A stretch of 64,000 nucleotides of DNA from an uncultured Eubacteriales bacterium (GTDB lineage Bacteria > Bacillota > Clostridia > Lachnospirales > Lachnospiraceae). Both the position numbers and the translations under genes were made by a program. The stretch covers positions 1 to 64,000 of the forward strand of contig OMVN01000005.1 in NCBI GenBank assembly GCA_900314525.1, written 5' to 3'. The notes beneath the pieces are model-generated. The model did no database searches. It was not told the DNA's origin and saw only the letters and a list, made by a program, of their open reading frames with translations. This document shows, piece after piece, positions 46,156-56,286 of the stretch; positions within the stretch are counted from its first letter, which is position 1, and each line of letters begins with the position of its first letter.

Positions 46156-46165
46156 ATTAAATATA

Positions 46166-46179
46166 CGAACAAATGTTCG
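46166..46179 (+). promoter_or_regulatory. LexA (SOS) box of recA
   Basis: CGAACAAATGTTCG fits the Gram-positive SOS consensus GAAC-N4-GTTC and is a near-perfect palindrome. It lies just downstream of the -10 box, over the expected transcription start, so LexA would block recA transcription. Confidence 0.9.
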
Positions 46180-46205
46180 AATAGAATTGATGCTTTAGAA
46201 AGGAG

Positions 46206-46223
46206 TATGCAATTAATTGCATA
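46206..46223 (+). promoter_or_regulatory. 18-bp palindrome between ribosome site and recA start
   Basis: A perfect 18-bp palindrome (TATGCAATTAATTGCATA) directly follows GAAAGGAG (46198-46205). The recA ATG is 28 bases beyond that site, too far unless the hairpin folds; folding leaves 10 bases. An in-frame TAG at 46222 rules out an earlier start. Confidence 0.6.
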
Positions 46224-46233
46224 GATATTAATA

Positions 46234-47271
46234 ATGGATAATAATGATAAAATTAAAGCGCTAGAATCAGCGATATCACAGATAGAGAAACAGCACGGAA
46301 AGGGATCAGTTATGAAACTTGGAGATCCTAATACAGATATGAGTGTTGAATCGATACCAACAGGTTCACTCAGCCTTGATATTGCTCTTGGAATAGGGGG
46401 AATACCTAAGGGAAGAATTATTGAGATTTATGGACCTGAGTCAAGTGGTAAGACAACAGTTGCTTTGCATATGATTGCAGAGGTACAGAAGAGGGGTGGT
46501 ATTGCAGGATTTATAGATGCTGAACATGCTCTTGATCCTGTATATGCTAAAGCAATAGGAGTAGATATTGATAATCTTTATATTTCACAGCCTGATTATG
46601 GAGAACAGGCATTAGAGATAACAGAGACATTTGTTAGATCTGGAGCCGTTGATATTATTATTGTGGATTCTGTTGCTGCATTAGTACCAAAAGCAGAAAT
46701 AGATGGTGATATGACAGATCAGCAGGTTGGACTTCATGCAAGACTTATGTCTAAAGCTCTTAGAAAACTTACAGCAGTTACAAGCAAATCTAATTGTACA
46801 GTTGTATTTATTAATCAGTTAAGAGAAAAGGTTGGAGTAATGTTTGGAAACCCTGAGACAACAACAGGTGGTAGAGCTTTGAAATTCTATTCGTCAGTCA
46901 GACTTGATGTAAGAAGAATTGAAACACTGAAACAGAGCGGAGAAATGGTTGGAAATAGAGCTAAGGTTAAAGTTGTAAAGAATAAGGTTGCACCACCATT
47001 TAAAGAAGCTGAATTTGATATTATGTTTGGTAAAGGAATATCAAGAGAAGGAGATATTCTTGATCTTGCTGCAAATTGTGATGTTGTAAATAAGAGTGGC
47101 GCATGGTATTCATACAATGGAGACAGAATTGGTCAGGGAAGAGAAAACGCAAAACAGACATTAGCTAACAATCCTGAACTCATGGCCGAGATAGAGAAGT
47201 TAGTCAGAGATAAATATAATCTTGAGGCTGATGGTGCTAACTTATCATCAAAGGATGAAAGTGAAGAATAA
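46234..47271 (+). CDS. recA: recombinase RecA
   Basis: Central DNA recombination and SOS co-protease. The 345-residue protein has [15 protein letters not shown], Walker [10 protein letters not shown] (about residues 67-75), Walker [16 protein letters not shown] and the loop [29 protein letters not shown]. The C-terminus is acidic. The start ATG 46234 is fixed by an in-frame stop just upstream. It is followed by recX, 5 bp away, so the two form an SOS-controlled pair. Confidence 0.98.
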   Translation: MDNNDKIKALESAISQIEKQHGKGSVMKLGDPNTDMSVESIPTGSLSLDIALGIGGIPKGRIIEIYGPESSGKTTVALHMIAEVQKRGGIAGFIDAEHALDPVYAKAIGVDIDNLYISQPDYGEQALEITETFVRSGAVDIIIVDSVAALVPKAEIDGDMTDQQVGLHARLMSKALRKLTAVTSKSNCTVVFINQLREKVGVMFGNPETTTGGRALKFYSSVRLDVRRIETLKQSGEMVGNRAKVKVVKNKVAPPFKEAEFDIMFGKGISREGDILDLAANCDVVNKSGAWYSYNGDRIGQGRENAKQTLANNPELMAEIEKLVRDKYNLEADGANLSSKDESEE

Positions 47272-47276
47272 AATAT

Positions 47277-47912
47277 ATGCTCATTACTTCTATAAAGGAT
47301 ATTGATAAGAAAAAGAAACTTGTATATATTGATTATCAAATTGGATTTGCATTATATAATAGAGAAATATCTGTTTATAAAATATATGAGGGGCAAGAAA
47401 TTAATGAAAATACATTGAACCAGGTATCAGAGGTTCTTTATAATAGATGTATAAACAGAATTTCCTATATTTTAATCAGATCAGACAAGTCGGAACATGA
47501 TTTAAGAGAAAAACTTCGAAACAATTACTATCCAGATGATATTATTGAAAAGGCAGTAAGTCATTATAAGGAATATGGTTATCTAAATGACGAAGAATAT
47601 GCATCAAATTACATACAGCATAATATTCCGCTAAAGAGCAAAAGACGAATATACACTGGATTGCTGACTAGGGGAATTAGCAAAGAATTAATTGAAAAAT
47701 TAATGGATTCTTTTTTTGAGACTCCTGATAACGAAGAATATCAGAGAAAATTAATAGAAAAAGAATTTGTTAGAAAAAAATTTGATTTTACAAATTCAGA
47801 TTCGTTAGAAAACAAGTATATACTTAATAAAATTATTTCATCGCTTGTGAGAAAGGGTTTTAATTATGATGATATTTTAAGTACATATTATCAATTAAAA
47901 CAGGAATGTTGA
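47277..47912 (+). CDS. recX: regulatory protein RecX
   Basis: Modulates RecA filaments. The 211-residue protein has the tandem three-helix repeats of RecX: LIRSDKSEHDLREKL, DIIEKAVSHYKEYGYLNDEEYASNYI, and a later LVRKGFNYDDIL. No ribosome site is evident before ATG 47277, so translation probably depends on coupling with recA, which would keep RecX low. Confidence 0.9.
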   Translation: MLITSIKDIDKKKKLVYIDYQIGFALYNREISVYKIYEGQEINENTLNQVSEVLYNRCINRISYILIRSDKSEHDLREKLRNNYYPDDIIEKAVSHYKEYGYLNDEEYASNYIQHNIPLKSKRRIYTGLLTRGISKELIEKLMDSFFETPDNEEYQRKLIEKEFVRKKFDFTNSDSLENKYILNKIISSLVRKGFNYDDILSTYYQLKQEC

Positions 47913-47998
47913 TTAAATTCGTGCGGATTTATATGTAAAACTTGCATAATTACCTGCGATTTTTCTAAACAATATGCATATAAATATTTCAACTTCAC

Positions 47999-48027
47999 TT
48001 GACATAATTGTTAAAACAGTATAAAAT
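47999..48027 (+). promoter_or_regulatory. promoter of rny
   Basis: TTGACA (47999-48004), 17-bp spacer, TAAAAT (48022-48027). Confidence 0.75.
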
Positions 48028-48062
48028 TTATATGTTGTATATATTACAATTAAAACTGAATA

Positions 48063-48075
48063 AGGAGGTGCTCCT
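48063..48075 (+). promoter_or_regulatory. small hairpin covering the rny ribosome site
   Basis: AGGAG (48063-48067), loop GTG, CTCCT (48071-48075), directly before the GTG start at 48076. The ribosome site pairs with its complement, so folding would hide it. Confidence 0.45.
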
Positions 48076-49626
48076 GTGATTATACCAATAATAATTGCAA
48101 TTATTATCACTTTGTGTATAGTAGCTCCTGTTTCTGCAATAGTTTCAGTTAATCGTTATAAGAAGAATTATGATGAAAAAATTGGAAGTGCTGAAGAAAG
48201 ATCAAGAATGATTATTGATGAGGCAGTTAAGACAGCAGAGACTACAAAAAGGGAAGCAGTTCTTGAGGCAAAGGAAGAGTCTCTTAAGACTAAGAATGAA
48301 CTCGAGAAAGAAACAAAGGAACGCCGCGCCGAAATACAGCGTTATGAGAAGAGAGTTCTTTCTAAGGAAGAAGCCCTTGACAGAAAGTCAGAGGCAATGG
48401 AGAAAAAAGAGGAAACTCTTGCTAGACGTGATGAAGAATTGGCAAAGCAGAGAGAAGAAATTGCAAAGTTAAATGAGCAACGTGTGCAGGAATTAGAAAG
48501 AATCTCTGGTCTTACCTCCGAACAAGCAAAAGAATATTTGTTAAAAACTGTTGAAGAAGAAGTGAAAATTGATACTGCTAAGATGGTTAAAGAACTTGAA
48601 AGCAGAGCAAAAGAAGAAGCTGACAAGAAAGCAAGGGAATATGTTGTTGATTCAATTCAAAGATGTGCTGTAGATCATGTATCTGAGACAACAATTTCAG
48701 TTGTACAGATTCCAAGTGAAGACATGAAAGGAAGAATTATTGGTAGAGAGGGAAGAAATATTAGAACCCTTGAAACTATGACAGGTGTTGATTTGATTAT
48801 TGATGACACACCAGATGCAGTAATACTTTCTGGATTTGATCCGGTTAGACGTGAAGTAGCACGTATAGCATTGGAAAAATTAATTGTTGATGGAAGAATT
48901 CATCCGGCTAGAATTGAGGAAATGGTAGAAAAAGCTCAAAAAGAAGTCGAGACATTAATGCGAGAAGAAGGTGAAGCAGCAACTCTTGAAGTTGGTGTGC
49001 ATGGCATTCATCCTGAATTAATAAGATTACTTGGTAAGATGAGATTTAGGACAAGTTATGGACAAAATGCATTAAAGCATTCTATTGAGGTCGCACAGTT
49101 ATCAGGTCTTTTGGCATCTGAGATTGGTGTTGATGTAAGAATGGCAAAACGTGCAGGACTATTACATGATATTGGAAAATCAATTGATCATGAAATGGAA
49201 GGCTCACACATCCAGTTAGGATCTGACTTATGTAGAAAATACAAAGAATCTCCTATCGTAATTAACGCAGTAGAATCACATCATGGAGATGTAGAACCAC
49301 AGTCATTGATTGCATGTTTAGTTCAGGCTGCTGATACAATTTCAGCTGCAAGACCTGGTGCACGACGTGAGACATTGGAAACTTATACCAACAGATTGAC
49401 ACAATTAGAAGATATTGCCAACTCATTTAAGGGAGTTGATAAATCTTTTGCTATTCAAGCAGGAAGAGAGATTAGAGTAATGGTAGTGCCTGATCAAGTT
49501 AATGATACAGAGATGGTACTTATGGCTAGAGAGATTTCTAAGAAGATAGAACAGGAATTAGAATATCCTGGTCAGATAAAAGTTAGCTTAATCAGGGAAA
49601 ACAGAGTTGTAGATTATGCTAAATAA
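48076..49626 (+). CDS. rny: ribonuclease Y
   Basis: Membrane-anchored endoribonuclease that starts mRNA decay. The 516-residue protein has an N-terminal membrane helix (residues 1-25), a long charged coiled coil (about 30-190), a KH domain ([15 protein letters not shown], near 220) and an HD domain ([17 protein letters not shown], His-Asp near 363). The start is GTG 48076, set by AAGGAGGTG upstream and matching the usual rny N-terminus. It has its own promoter and terminator. Confidence 0.97.
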   Translation: MIIPIIIAIIITLCIVAPVSAIVSVNRYKKNYDEKIGSAEERSRMIIDEAVKTAETTKREAVLEAKEESLKTKNELEKETKERRAEIQRYEKRVLSKEEALDRKSEAMEKKEETLARRDEELAKQREEIAKLNEQRVQELERISGLTSEQAKEYLLKTVEEEVKIDTAKMVKELESRAKEEADKKAREYVVDSIQRCAVDHVSETTISVVQIPSEDMKGRIIGREGRNIRTLETMTGVDLIIDDTPDAVILSGFDPVRREVARIALEKLIVDGRIHPARIEEMVEKAQKEVETLMREEGEAATLEVGVHGIHPELIRLLGKMRFRTSYGQNALKHSIEVAQLSGLLASEIGVDVRMAKRAGLLHDIGKSIDHEMEGSHIQLGSDLCRKYKESPIVINAVESHHGDVEPQSLIACLVQAADTISAARPGARRETLETYTNRLTQLEDIANSFKGVDKSFAIQAGREIRVMVVPDQVNDTEMVLMAREISKKIEQELEYPGQIKVSLIRENRVVDYAK

Positions 49627-49630
49627 AGTA

Positions 49631-49666
49631 AAAGGTTAAAGACATTTTGTCTTTAACCTTTTTTTA
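49631..49666 (+). terminator. intrinsic terminator of rny
   Basis: A 14-bp stem (AAAGGTTAAAGACA / TGTCTTTAACCTTT) with a 3-nt loop, then T-run. Confidence 0.93.
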
Positions 49667-49704
49667 TTTATAAGATATTTTTGCTTTTAAATTTTGTATT
49701 TATG

Positions 49705-49713
49705 TGATAGAAT
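49705..49713 (+). promoter_or_regulatory. extended -10 promoter of the pyrH unit
   Basis: TGATAGAAT, with -10 TAGAAT at 49708-49713 and no good -35 at normal spacing. It lies 37 bp before the pyrH ATG. Confidence 0.4.
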
Positions 49714-49750
49714 ATACCTGATTGTAATCTGTAATTTAATGGAGGATATT

Positions 49751-50458
49751 ATGGAAAAATTAAATAGAGTATTATTAAAACTAAGTGGAGAAGCATTAGC
49801 AGGTGACAAAAAGACAGGTTTTGATGAAGAAACAGTCGTTGGCGTTGCTAAACAGGTAAAAGTACTTGTGAATCAAGGAATTTCTGTTGGTATAGTAATT
49901 GGTGGAGGAAATTTCTGGAGAGGAAGAACAAGTGAAAAAATTGACAGAACAAAGGCTGATGCAATTGGAATGCTTGCAACAGTAATGAATTGTATATATG
50001 TATCAGAAATCTTCAGAACTGAGGGTATGATGACTCAGGTGTTAACACCATTTGAGTGTGGTTCATTTACAAAACTTTTCTCGAAAGACAGAGTAAATAA
50101 ATATTTTTCTAAAGGAATGGTATGTTTCTTTGCAGGTGGAATAGGACATCCTTATTTTTCAACTGATGTTGGAATGGTTCTAAGAGCAATTGAAATTGAA
50201 GCTGATTGTATACTCGGTGCTAAGGCAATTGATGGAGTATATGATAGTGACCCTAATAAAAATCCTGATGCTAAGAAGTTTGACAAACTTTCTATATCAG
50301 AAGTTGTAGATAAAAAACTTGGGGTAATTGATTTAGCTGCATCCGTTTTATTAATGGAGAATAAGATTCCAATGAAGATATTTGGTCTTAATGAAGAAAA
50401 CAGTATAATCAATGCAGTTACAGGTGAATTTACTGGAACAGTTATAGAGACAGTATAA
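49751..50458 (+). CDS. pyrH: UMP kinase
   Basis: Converts UMP to UDP. The 235-residue amino-acid-kinase fold shows NRVLLKLSGEALAG at the start, IVIGGGNFWRGR, and LGAKAIDGVYDSDP. ATG 49751 follows GGAGG; an earlier in-frame start at 49694 lies before the promoter's -10. It is first in the pyrH-frr-uppS-cdsA-dxr-rseP-ispG-polC series. Confidence 0.96.
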   Translation: MEKLNRVLLKLSGEALAGDKKTGFDEETVVGVAKQVKVLVNQGISVGIVIGGGNFWRGRTSEKIDRTKADAIGMLATVMNCIYVSEIFRTEGMMTQVLTPFECGSFTKLFSKDRVNKYFSKGMVCFFAGGIGHPYFSTDVGMVLRAIEIEADCILGAKAIDGVYDSDPNKNPDAKKFDKLSISEVVDKKLGVIDLAASVLLMENKIPMKIFGLNEENSIINAVTGEFTGTVIETV

Positions 50459-50496
50459 AATAACATATTTTTAATAAATGGAGGAAATTTTACATT

Positions 50497-51048
50497 ATGG
50501 AAAATTTAAATCAGTACGAAGAAAAAATGAGCAAATCTCTTGATACTTTATATAATGATTTTTCAACAATCAGAGCAGGTAGAGCAAATCCACATCTTTT
50601 AGATAAGATAACAGTTGATTACTATGGTTCGCCATCGTCACTTCAGCAGGTAGCAAATATAACTGTTCCTGAAGCAAGAATGATACAGATTCAGCCATGG
50701 GAATCTAGTCTTATCAAAGAGATTGAGAAGTCTATAATGTGTTCTGATCTGGGTATTACTCCTAACAACGATGGAAAAGTAATAAGACTAGTATTTCCTG
50801 AATTAACTGAGGAGAGAAGAAAAGAATTAGTTAAAGATATAAAGAAAAAGGCAGAAGGTACTAAAGTAGCAATTAGAAATATTAGACGTGATGCCAATGA
50901 TGCTGTTAAGAAACAGGTTAAAGCATCAGAAATATCTGAAGACGAATCTAAACAGTTTGAAGATAAGATTCAGAAATTAACAGACAAATACATCTCAGAA
51001 GTAGATAAGGCTGTTGAAAATAAATCAAAAGAAATTATGACAGTATAA
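50497..51048 (+). CDS. frr: ribosome recycling factor
   Basis: Splits post-termination ribosomes together with EF-G. The 183-residue protein has the typical [24 protein letters not shown] and [14 protein letters not shown] blocks. The ribosome site is TGGAGGAAA. A palindromic terminator (51070-51094) follows. Confidence 0.97.
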   Translation: MENLNQYEEKMSKSLDTLYNDFSTIRAGRANPHLLDKITVDYYGSPSSLQQVANITVPEARMIQIQPWESSLIKEIEKSIMCSDLGITPNNDGKVIRLVFPELTEERRKELVKDIKKKAEGTKVAIRNIRRDANDAVKKQVKASEISEDESKQFEDKIQKLTDKYISEVDKAVENKSKEIMTV

Positions 51049-51069
51049 TAAATTAAAGTAAACAAAAGA

Positions 51070-51094
51070 GGAAAGTCATATGACTTTCCCTTTT
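51070..51094 (+). terminator. palindromic terminator between frr and uppS
   Basis: A perfect 20-bp palindrome (GGAAAGTCATATGACTTTCC, 51070-51089) followed by CTTTT. The short T-run suggests partial read-through into uppS. An ATG inside it (51080) is in frame with uppS but has no ribosome site. Confidence 0.7.
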
Positions 51095-51118
51095 AAATTT
51101 ACAAGATGGAGGACAGGT

Positions 51119-51850
51119 ATGGGAAATACAGAAGTGGATTTAACCAAGCTAAATATTCCAAAACATGTTGCGATTATTCTTGATGGAAATGGTAGATGGG
51201 CAAAAAAGAGATTTATGCCAAGAAACTATGGTCATATACAGGGGGCAAAAGCAGTAGAACAGATTTGTGAAGATGCTAATAATATTGGAATTAAATATCT
51301 TACAGTATATGCTTTTTCTACAGAAAACTGGAACAGATCAGAAGAAGAAGTTGATGCACTCATGAAATTATTAAGAAGATATCTAAAAAATTGTATAGAA
51401 AGATCGAATAAGAATAACATGAGAGTAAGAGTTATTGGTGAAAAATCAAGACTTAGCGAAGATATAAGAAATAAAATAGATGAACTGGAAGAATGTTCAA
51501 AAAATAATACAGGATTAAATTTTACAATAGCCTTAAATTATGGAAGCAGGGATGAAATTAGGAGAGCAGTTTCTGAAATTGCAACTGAAGTAAGTGAAGG
51601 AAAATTATCGCCAGATGATATCTCTGAATCACTTATAAACGAACATCTAGATACCAGTGGATTACCAGACCCCGATTTGCTGATAAGAACCAGTGGGGAG
51701 GAGAGATTATCTAATTTTCTCTTATGGCAGTTGGCTTACACTGAATTTTATTTTACAGATGTCTTGTGGCCAGATTTCAATAAGGAAGAACTGATTAAAG
51801 CAGTTGTAAAATATAACGGAAGAGATAGACGATTTGGAAAGGTTAAATAA
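51119..51850 (+). CDS. uppS: undecaprenyl diphosphate synthase
   Basis: Makes the C55 lipid carrier for cell-wall synthesis by cis-prenyl transfer. The 243-residue protein has HVAIILDGNGRWAKKR (catalytic Asp), YLTVYAFSTENWNR, and PDLLIRTSGEERLSNFLLWQ. I chose ATG 51119 (GGAGG six bases upstream). Confidence 0.96.
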   Translation: MGNTEVDLTKLNIPKHVAIILDGNGRWAKKRFMPRNYGHIQGAKAVEQICEDANNIGIKYLTVYAFSTENWNRSEEEVDALMKLLRRYLKNCIERSNKNNMRVRVIGEKSRLSEDIRNKIDELEECSKNNTGLNFTIALNYGSRDEIRRAVSEIATEVSEGKLSPDDISESLINEHLDTSGLPDPDLLIRTSGEERLSNFLLWQLAYTEFYFTDVLWPDFNKEELIKAVVKYNGRDRRFGKVK

Positions 51851-51862
51851 GGTTATTATAAA

Positions 51863-52705
51863 ATGTCAGCAGTAAAAAAGTTATTGACAAAATCATTTTT
51901 TGAAAGATTGATAAGTGGAATAATACTTGTATTAATTGCACTTGCTACCATAATAACAGGTGGTGATGTTCTTCTCGCTACAGTAGTTGTTATTTCACTT
52001 ATAGGTGTATTTGAGTTTTTGAGGGTATTTAAATTACAGTGGAAGTTCCCAGGAATTTTAGTATATATTGCAAGTGTTGCTTATTATGCAATGATAAGAT
52101 TTGAATTATCAAAGTACATTCTTGTGTTATTTATACTATTGTTAATATTATTAATGGCATCATATGTTTTCACTTTTCCAAAATATAAGGCAGATGAAGT
52201 TATGGTATGCTTCTTCGGATTGCTCTATGTTACATTCATGTTGTCATATATTTATCAGGTTAGAATGATGAAGGATGGTGCATATATAGTATGGCTAGTT
52301 TTCCTTTGCTCATGGGGATGTGATACATGTGCATATTTATTTGGAGTAATGTTTGGCAAACATAAAATGGCCCCAGTTTTAAGCCCTAAAAAATCTATAG
52401 AGGGAGCAGTTGGCGGTGTGTTTGGTGCAGCTCTTCTTGGATTTATTTATGCAAGTATTTTTGCAGACCATCTCACAATTAAAAACGCAGTTATTGTTTT
52501 TCCAATTGTGTGTGCAATAGGTGGAATAATCTCTATGATTGGAGATTTAATGGCATCTGGAATTAAAAGAAATCATGATATCAAAGATTACAGCAAGCTT
52601 ATTCCGGGACATGGTGGTATACTTGATCGTTTTGACAGTGTGATTATAACTGCCCCAATAATATTTTACCTTGTAGTATTTATGAAATTATGGGGTCTTG
52701 CATAA
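51863..52705 (+). CDS. cdsA: phosphatidate cytidylyltransferase
   Basis: Makes CDP-diacylglycerol, the precursor used by the PssA encoded at 3683-4378. The 280-residue membrane protein has about seven helices and the CdsA signature near the C-terminus (SMIGDLMASGIKRNHDIKD, then PGHGGILDRFDS). The gene starts 12 bp after uppS. Confidence 0.95.
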   Translation: MSAVKKLLTKSFFERLISGIILVLIALATIITGGDVLLATVVVISLIGVFEFLRVFKLQWKFPGILVYIASVAYYAMIRFELSKYILVLFILLLILLMASYVFTFPKYKADEVMVCFFGLLYVTFMLSYIYQVRMMKDGAYIVWLVFLCSWGCDTCAYLFGVMFGKHKMAPVLSPKKSIEGAVGGVFGAALLGFIYASIFADHLTIKNAVIVFPIVCAIGGIISMIGDLMASGIKRNHDIKDYSKLIPGHGGILDRFDSVIITAPIIFYLVVFMKLWGLA

Positions 52706-52734
52706 ACAAATAATATTTGTAGGAGATGAAGATT

Positions 52735-53886
52735 ATGAAATTATCAATACTTGGATCTACAGGTTCTATTGGTACACAGACCTTAGATGTGGTTAGAAAT
52801 AATAATGACATAGAGGTTGTTGCGATTTCAGCTAATAGTAATATCGAATTACTTGAAAAACAGGCTAGAGAATTTAATCCAGAAATGATATGTGTTTATG
52901 ATGTAGATAAGGCTGAACAGTTAAAAACATCAGTTTCTGATTTAAATGTAAAAGTTGTATCAGGTATGGATGGTCTTATAGAAATTGCAACAATGAATAG
53001 TGCAGATATTGTGCTGACTGCAGTAGTTGGAATGATAGGTATCAGACCTACAATTGAGGCTATTAAAGCTCGTAAAGATATTGCACTGGCTAATAAAGAG
53101 ACACTTGTAACAGCTGGTCATATCATAATGAGTCTTGCAGACGAATATAATGTAAAAATACTTCCGGTAGACAGTGAACACAGTGCAATTTTTCAGTCAT
53201 TGCAGGGAAATAAAAGATCTCAGGTCAGCAAAATTATTCTTACTGCATCAGGTGGACCTTTCAGAAATTCTTCATACGAGGATTTGAAAAATGTGACAGT
53301 AGAGGCTGCACTAAAACATCCTAACTGGTCTATGGGAAGAAAAATAACAATCGACTCGTCAACTATGGTTAATAAGGGACTAGAAGTAATGGAAGCGAAG
53401 TGGCTTTTTGGAGTTGATTATGATCAGATTGATGTTGTAATACAGCCCCAGAGTCTTATTCACTCTATGGTTGAATATGTTGATGGAGGTATTATCGCAC
53501 AACTTGGAACTCCTGATATGAAACTTCCAATACAGTACGCTCTCTATTATCCAGATAGAAAATGGCTTGGTGGAGAAAGAGTTAATTTTGCAGAGATTGG
53601 AAGTATTACTTTTATGAAACCAGATCCAATTAAGTTTAAAGGTTTCAGACTTGCATATGATGCCGGCAGAATTGGAGGAACAATGCCTACTGTATATAAT
53701 GCAGCTAATGAGTGGGCAGTTAGCAAGTTTCTTAATAAGAAAATAAAATATTTAGATATAGCAGACCTGATTGAAGGGGCAATGGAAGGACATAAGGCTA
53801 TACAAAACCCTTCTTTAGAGCAGATTTTAGAGACTGAAAAGGCTGCTCACGAGGATGTTGAAGAAATGATTAATAAGATTAATTAA
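52735..53886 (+). CDS. dxr: 1-deoxy-D-xylulose 5-phosphate reductoisomerase
   Basis: Second step of the MEP isoprenoid pathway. The 383-residue protein shows LGSTGSIGTQTLDVV (NADPH binding), NKETLVTAG, DSEHSAIFQ, and PNWSMGRKITIDSSTM. ATG 52735 is nine bases from AGGAG; an earlier ATG at 52726 touches that site. Confidence 0.97.
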   Translation: MKLSILGSTGSIGTQTLDVVRNNNDIEVVAISANSNIELLEKQAREFNPEMICVYDVDKAEQLKTSVSDLNVKVVSGMDGLIEIATMNSADIVLTAVVGMIGIRPTIEAIKARKDIALANKETLVTAGHIIMSLADEYNVKILPVDSEHSAIFQSLQGNKRSQVSKIILTASGGPFRNSSYEDLKNVTVEAALKHPNWSMGRKITIDSSTMVNKGLEVMEAKWLFGVDYDQIDVVIQPQSLIHSMVEYVDGGIIAQLGTPDMKLPIQYALYYPDRKWLGGERVNFAEIGSITFMKPDPIKFKGFRLAYDAGRIGGTMPTVYNAANEWAVSKFLNKKIKYLDIADLIEGAMEGHKAIQNPSLEQILETEKAAHEDVEEMINKIN

Positions 53887-53908
53887 TATCTTATTTTGGA
53901 GGACAGCA

Positions 53909-55183
53909 ATGAGTATTATTTTAGCATTAATAATTTTTAGTGTAATGGTGTTATTTCATGAATTTGGACATTTTCTTCTTGCAAAGAAAAATGGTATTGG
54001 TGTTACGGAATTTTCGCTAGGAATGGGACCAAGAATAGCTAGTTTTGTAAAAGGCGAGACAAGATATTCCTGGAAACTTATACCATTTGGCGGTTCATGT
54101 ATAATGGTTGGAGAAGATTTAGATGATAAGAGTGAAAATGCATTTAATTCTAAATCTGTTTGGGCACGAATTTCCGTTGTTGCAGCTGGACCTATTTTTA
54201 ATTTCCTGCTGGCTTTTGTATTGGCAATAGTATATATTGCCATGATTGGATATGATAAGTGCAGTGTTGTAAATTTAAATGAGAGTTATAAATCAGTTCA
54301 GGATTCAGGAATACAAAAAGGTGATGTGATTACTGAATATGATGGAGAAAAAATAGTAATATACAGGGACTTATGGCTCTATCAATTTGTAAATAAACCT
54401 ACATATAAGCCGATTGTAATAAAATATATACATGATGGAAAAAAACAGACAGCCACTGTAACACCTACAAAATATTACAGCCTTGGTATTTCTTATTATG
54501 CTGATAAAAATCCTTCGACAGTTGGAATAACAAAAGACAGCGCTGTTTATAAAGCAGGCTTAAGGGATAATGATATAGTTACAGAAATAGATGGAAACTC
54601 TATTGAAACTGGTATGGATATAAGTAATTATCTTAAGAAGAATCCATTAGATGGTAGTGAGATTAGTCTGAAAATTACACGAGATGGAAAAGAATTTGAA
54701 TATAATGTAAAACCACAAAGTGGAGGATATGCACTTGGGATTGATTGCGGAGAGTACGTAAAAGGAACTCCACTTCAGGTTTTAAGATATAGTTTTACTG
54801 AACTCAGATATGATATTCAGGCAACATTTACGGGATTTAAGATGCTGTTTACAGGAAAGGCAAGCAGAAATGATGTATCAGGTCCTGTTGGAATTGTAAA
54901 GGTTGTAGGTGATTCTTATGAACAGACAAAAAGTTATGGCTTTAAATATGTATTCCTTCAAATGATATATTTAATAATTGTTTTGAGTGTGAATCTTGGT
55001 GTTGTTAATCTGTTTCCTTTCCCTGCTCTGGATGGTGGAAGACTTGTATTTCTGTTTATTGAGGCAGTCAGGGGAAAACCAGTGCCAAGAGATAAGGAAG
55101 CAATTGTTCATTTTGCAGGAATGGTTATTCTTATGTTATTAATGGTGCTTATTCTATTTAATGATGTAACAAAGTTTTTTTAG
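53909..55183 (+). CDS. rseP: site-2 (RIP) membrane metalloprotease
   Basis: Intramembrane zinc protease of the RseP/RasP type, which cuts membrane-spanning regulators and signal-peptide remnants. The 424-residue protein has HEFGH in the first helix (residues 15-19), a PDZ domain (about 195-280) after a first degenerate PDZ-like part, and the second zinc site FPALDGGRL near the C-terminus. Confidence 0.95.
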   Translation: MSIILALIIFSVMVLFHEFGHFLLAKKNGIGVTEFSLGMGPRIASFVKGETRYSWKLIPFGGSCIMVGEDLDDKSENAFNSKSVWARISVVAAGPIFNFLLAFVLAIVYIAMIGYDKCSVVNLNESYKSVQDSGIQKGDVITEYDGEKIVIYRDLWLYQFVNKPTYKPIVIKYIHDGKKQTATVTPTKYYSLGISYYADKNPSTVGITKDSAVYKAGLRDNDIVTEIDGNSIETGMDISNYLKKNPLDGSEISLKITRDGKEFEYNVKPQSGGYALGIDCGEYVKGTPLQVLRYSFTELRYDIQATFTGFKMLFTGKASRNDVSGPVGIVKVVGDSYEQTKSYGFKYVFLQMIYLIIVLSVNLGVVNLFPFPALDGGRLVFLFIEAVRGKPVPRDKEAIVHFAGMVILMLLMVLILFNDVTKFF

Positions 55184-55206
55184 CATGAAATGAGAGGGTA
55201 TTTAAT

Positions 55207-56262
55207 ATGTATCGTGATAATACAAAAGTTATAAAAATAGGAAATAAAGTAATTGGTGGAGGAAACAATATATTAATTCAGTCTATGACTAACACAAAGA
55301 CTGAGGACGTGGAGGCAACTGTAAATCAGATAAAGGAACTTACAGTTGCGGGCTGCGATATTATAAGATGTGCGGTGCCAACAATGGAGGCAGCTAAAGC
55401 AATCAGCGAGATAAAGAAACAGATTAGTATTCCTCTCGTTGCAGATATTCATTTTGATTATAAACTTGCAATTGCATCAATAGAAAATGGAGCAGATAAA
55501 ATCCGCATTAATCCCGGAAATATTGGAAGTATAGAAAAAGTAAAGGCAGTTGTAGATGCAGCTAAAGAGAGAAATATACCTATCAGAGTTGGAGTTAACA
55601 GTGGTTCGCTCGAAAAAGATATAATTGAAAAATACGGTCATGTAACTGCTGATGGTATAGTTGAGAGTGCATTAAACAAAGTTAAACTTATAGAGGACTT
55701 AGGATATGATAATTTGGTTATCAGTATTAAATCTTCAGATGTATTAATGTGTGTAAAGGCACATGAACTTATTTCAGAGAAGACTAATTATCCGCTTCAC
55801 GTTGGAATAACAGAATCTGGTACATTATATTCTGGTAATATAAAGTCTTCTGTTGGGCTTGGAATTATACTTCATGAAGGAATAGGTGATACAATCAGAG
55901 TTTCCTTAACAGGAGATCCTGTAGAAGAGATAAGAACTGCTAATCTAATACTTAAAACATTAGGTCTTAGAAAAGGCGGAATTAGTCTCGTTTCATGCCC
56001 TACATGTGGCAGAACTCAGATTGACTTGATTTCACTGGCAAATAAAGCAGAAAAAATAGTTGAGAAGTACAATGCAGATATAAAAGTTGCAGTTATGGGA
56101 TGTGCAGTTAATGGTCCTGGCGAAGCAAAAGAAGCTGATCTTGGAATAGCTGGAGGAAAAGGTGAAGGCCTTATTATTAAAAAAGGTGAAATAATCAGGA
56201 AAGTACCAGAAGAAGATTTGCTGTCTGAATTTGAAAAAGAATTACAGACAATGTGTAAGTAG
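55207..56262 (+). CDS. ispG: 4-hydroxy-3-methylbut-2-enyl diphosphate synthase
   Basis: Late step of the MEP pathway with a [4Fe-4S] cluster. The 351-residue protein has [25 protein letters not shown], and the cluster Cys residues in SCPTCGRT and [10 protein letters not shown]. This is the short bacterial form. It lies between rseP and polC. Confidence 0.97.
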   Translation: MYRDNTKVIKIGNKVIGGGNNILIQSMTNTKTEDVEATVNQIKELTVAGCDIIRCAVPTMEAAKAISEIKKQISIPLVADIHFDYKLAIASIENGADKIRINPGNIGSIEKVKAVVDAAKERNIPIRVGVNSGSLEKDIIEKYGHVTADGIVESALNKVKLIEDLGYDNLVISIKSSDVLMCVKAHELISEKTNYPLHVGITESGTLYSGNIKSSVGLGIILHEGIGDTIRVSLTGDPVEEIRTANLILKTLGLRKGGISLVSCPTCGRTQIDLISLANKAEKIVEKYNADIKVAVMGCAVNGPGEAKEADLGIAGGKGEGLIIKKGEIIRKVPEEDLLSEFEKELQTMCK

Positions 56263-56286
56263 CCACTAGTTGAAAGGTTGATATAA

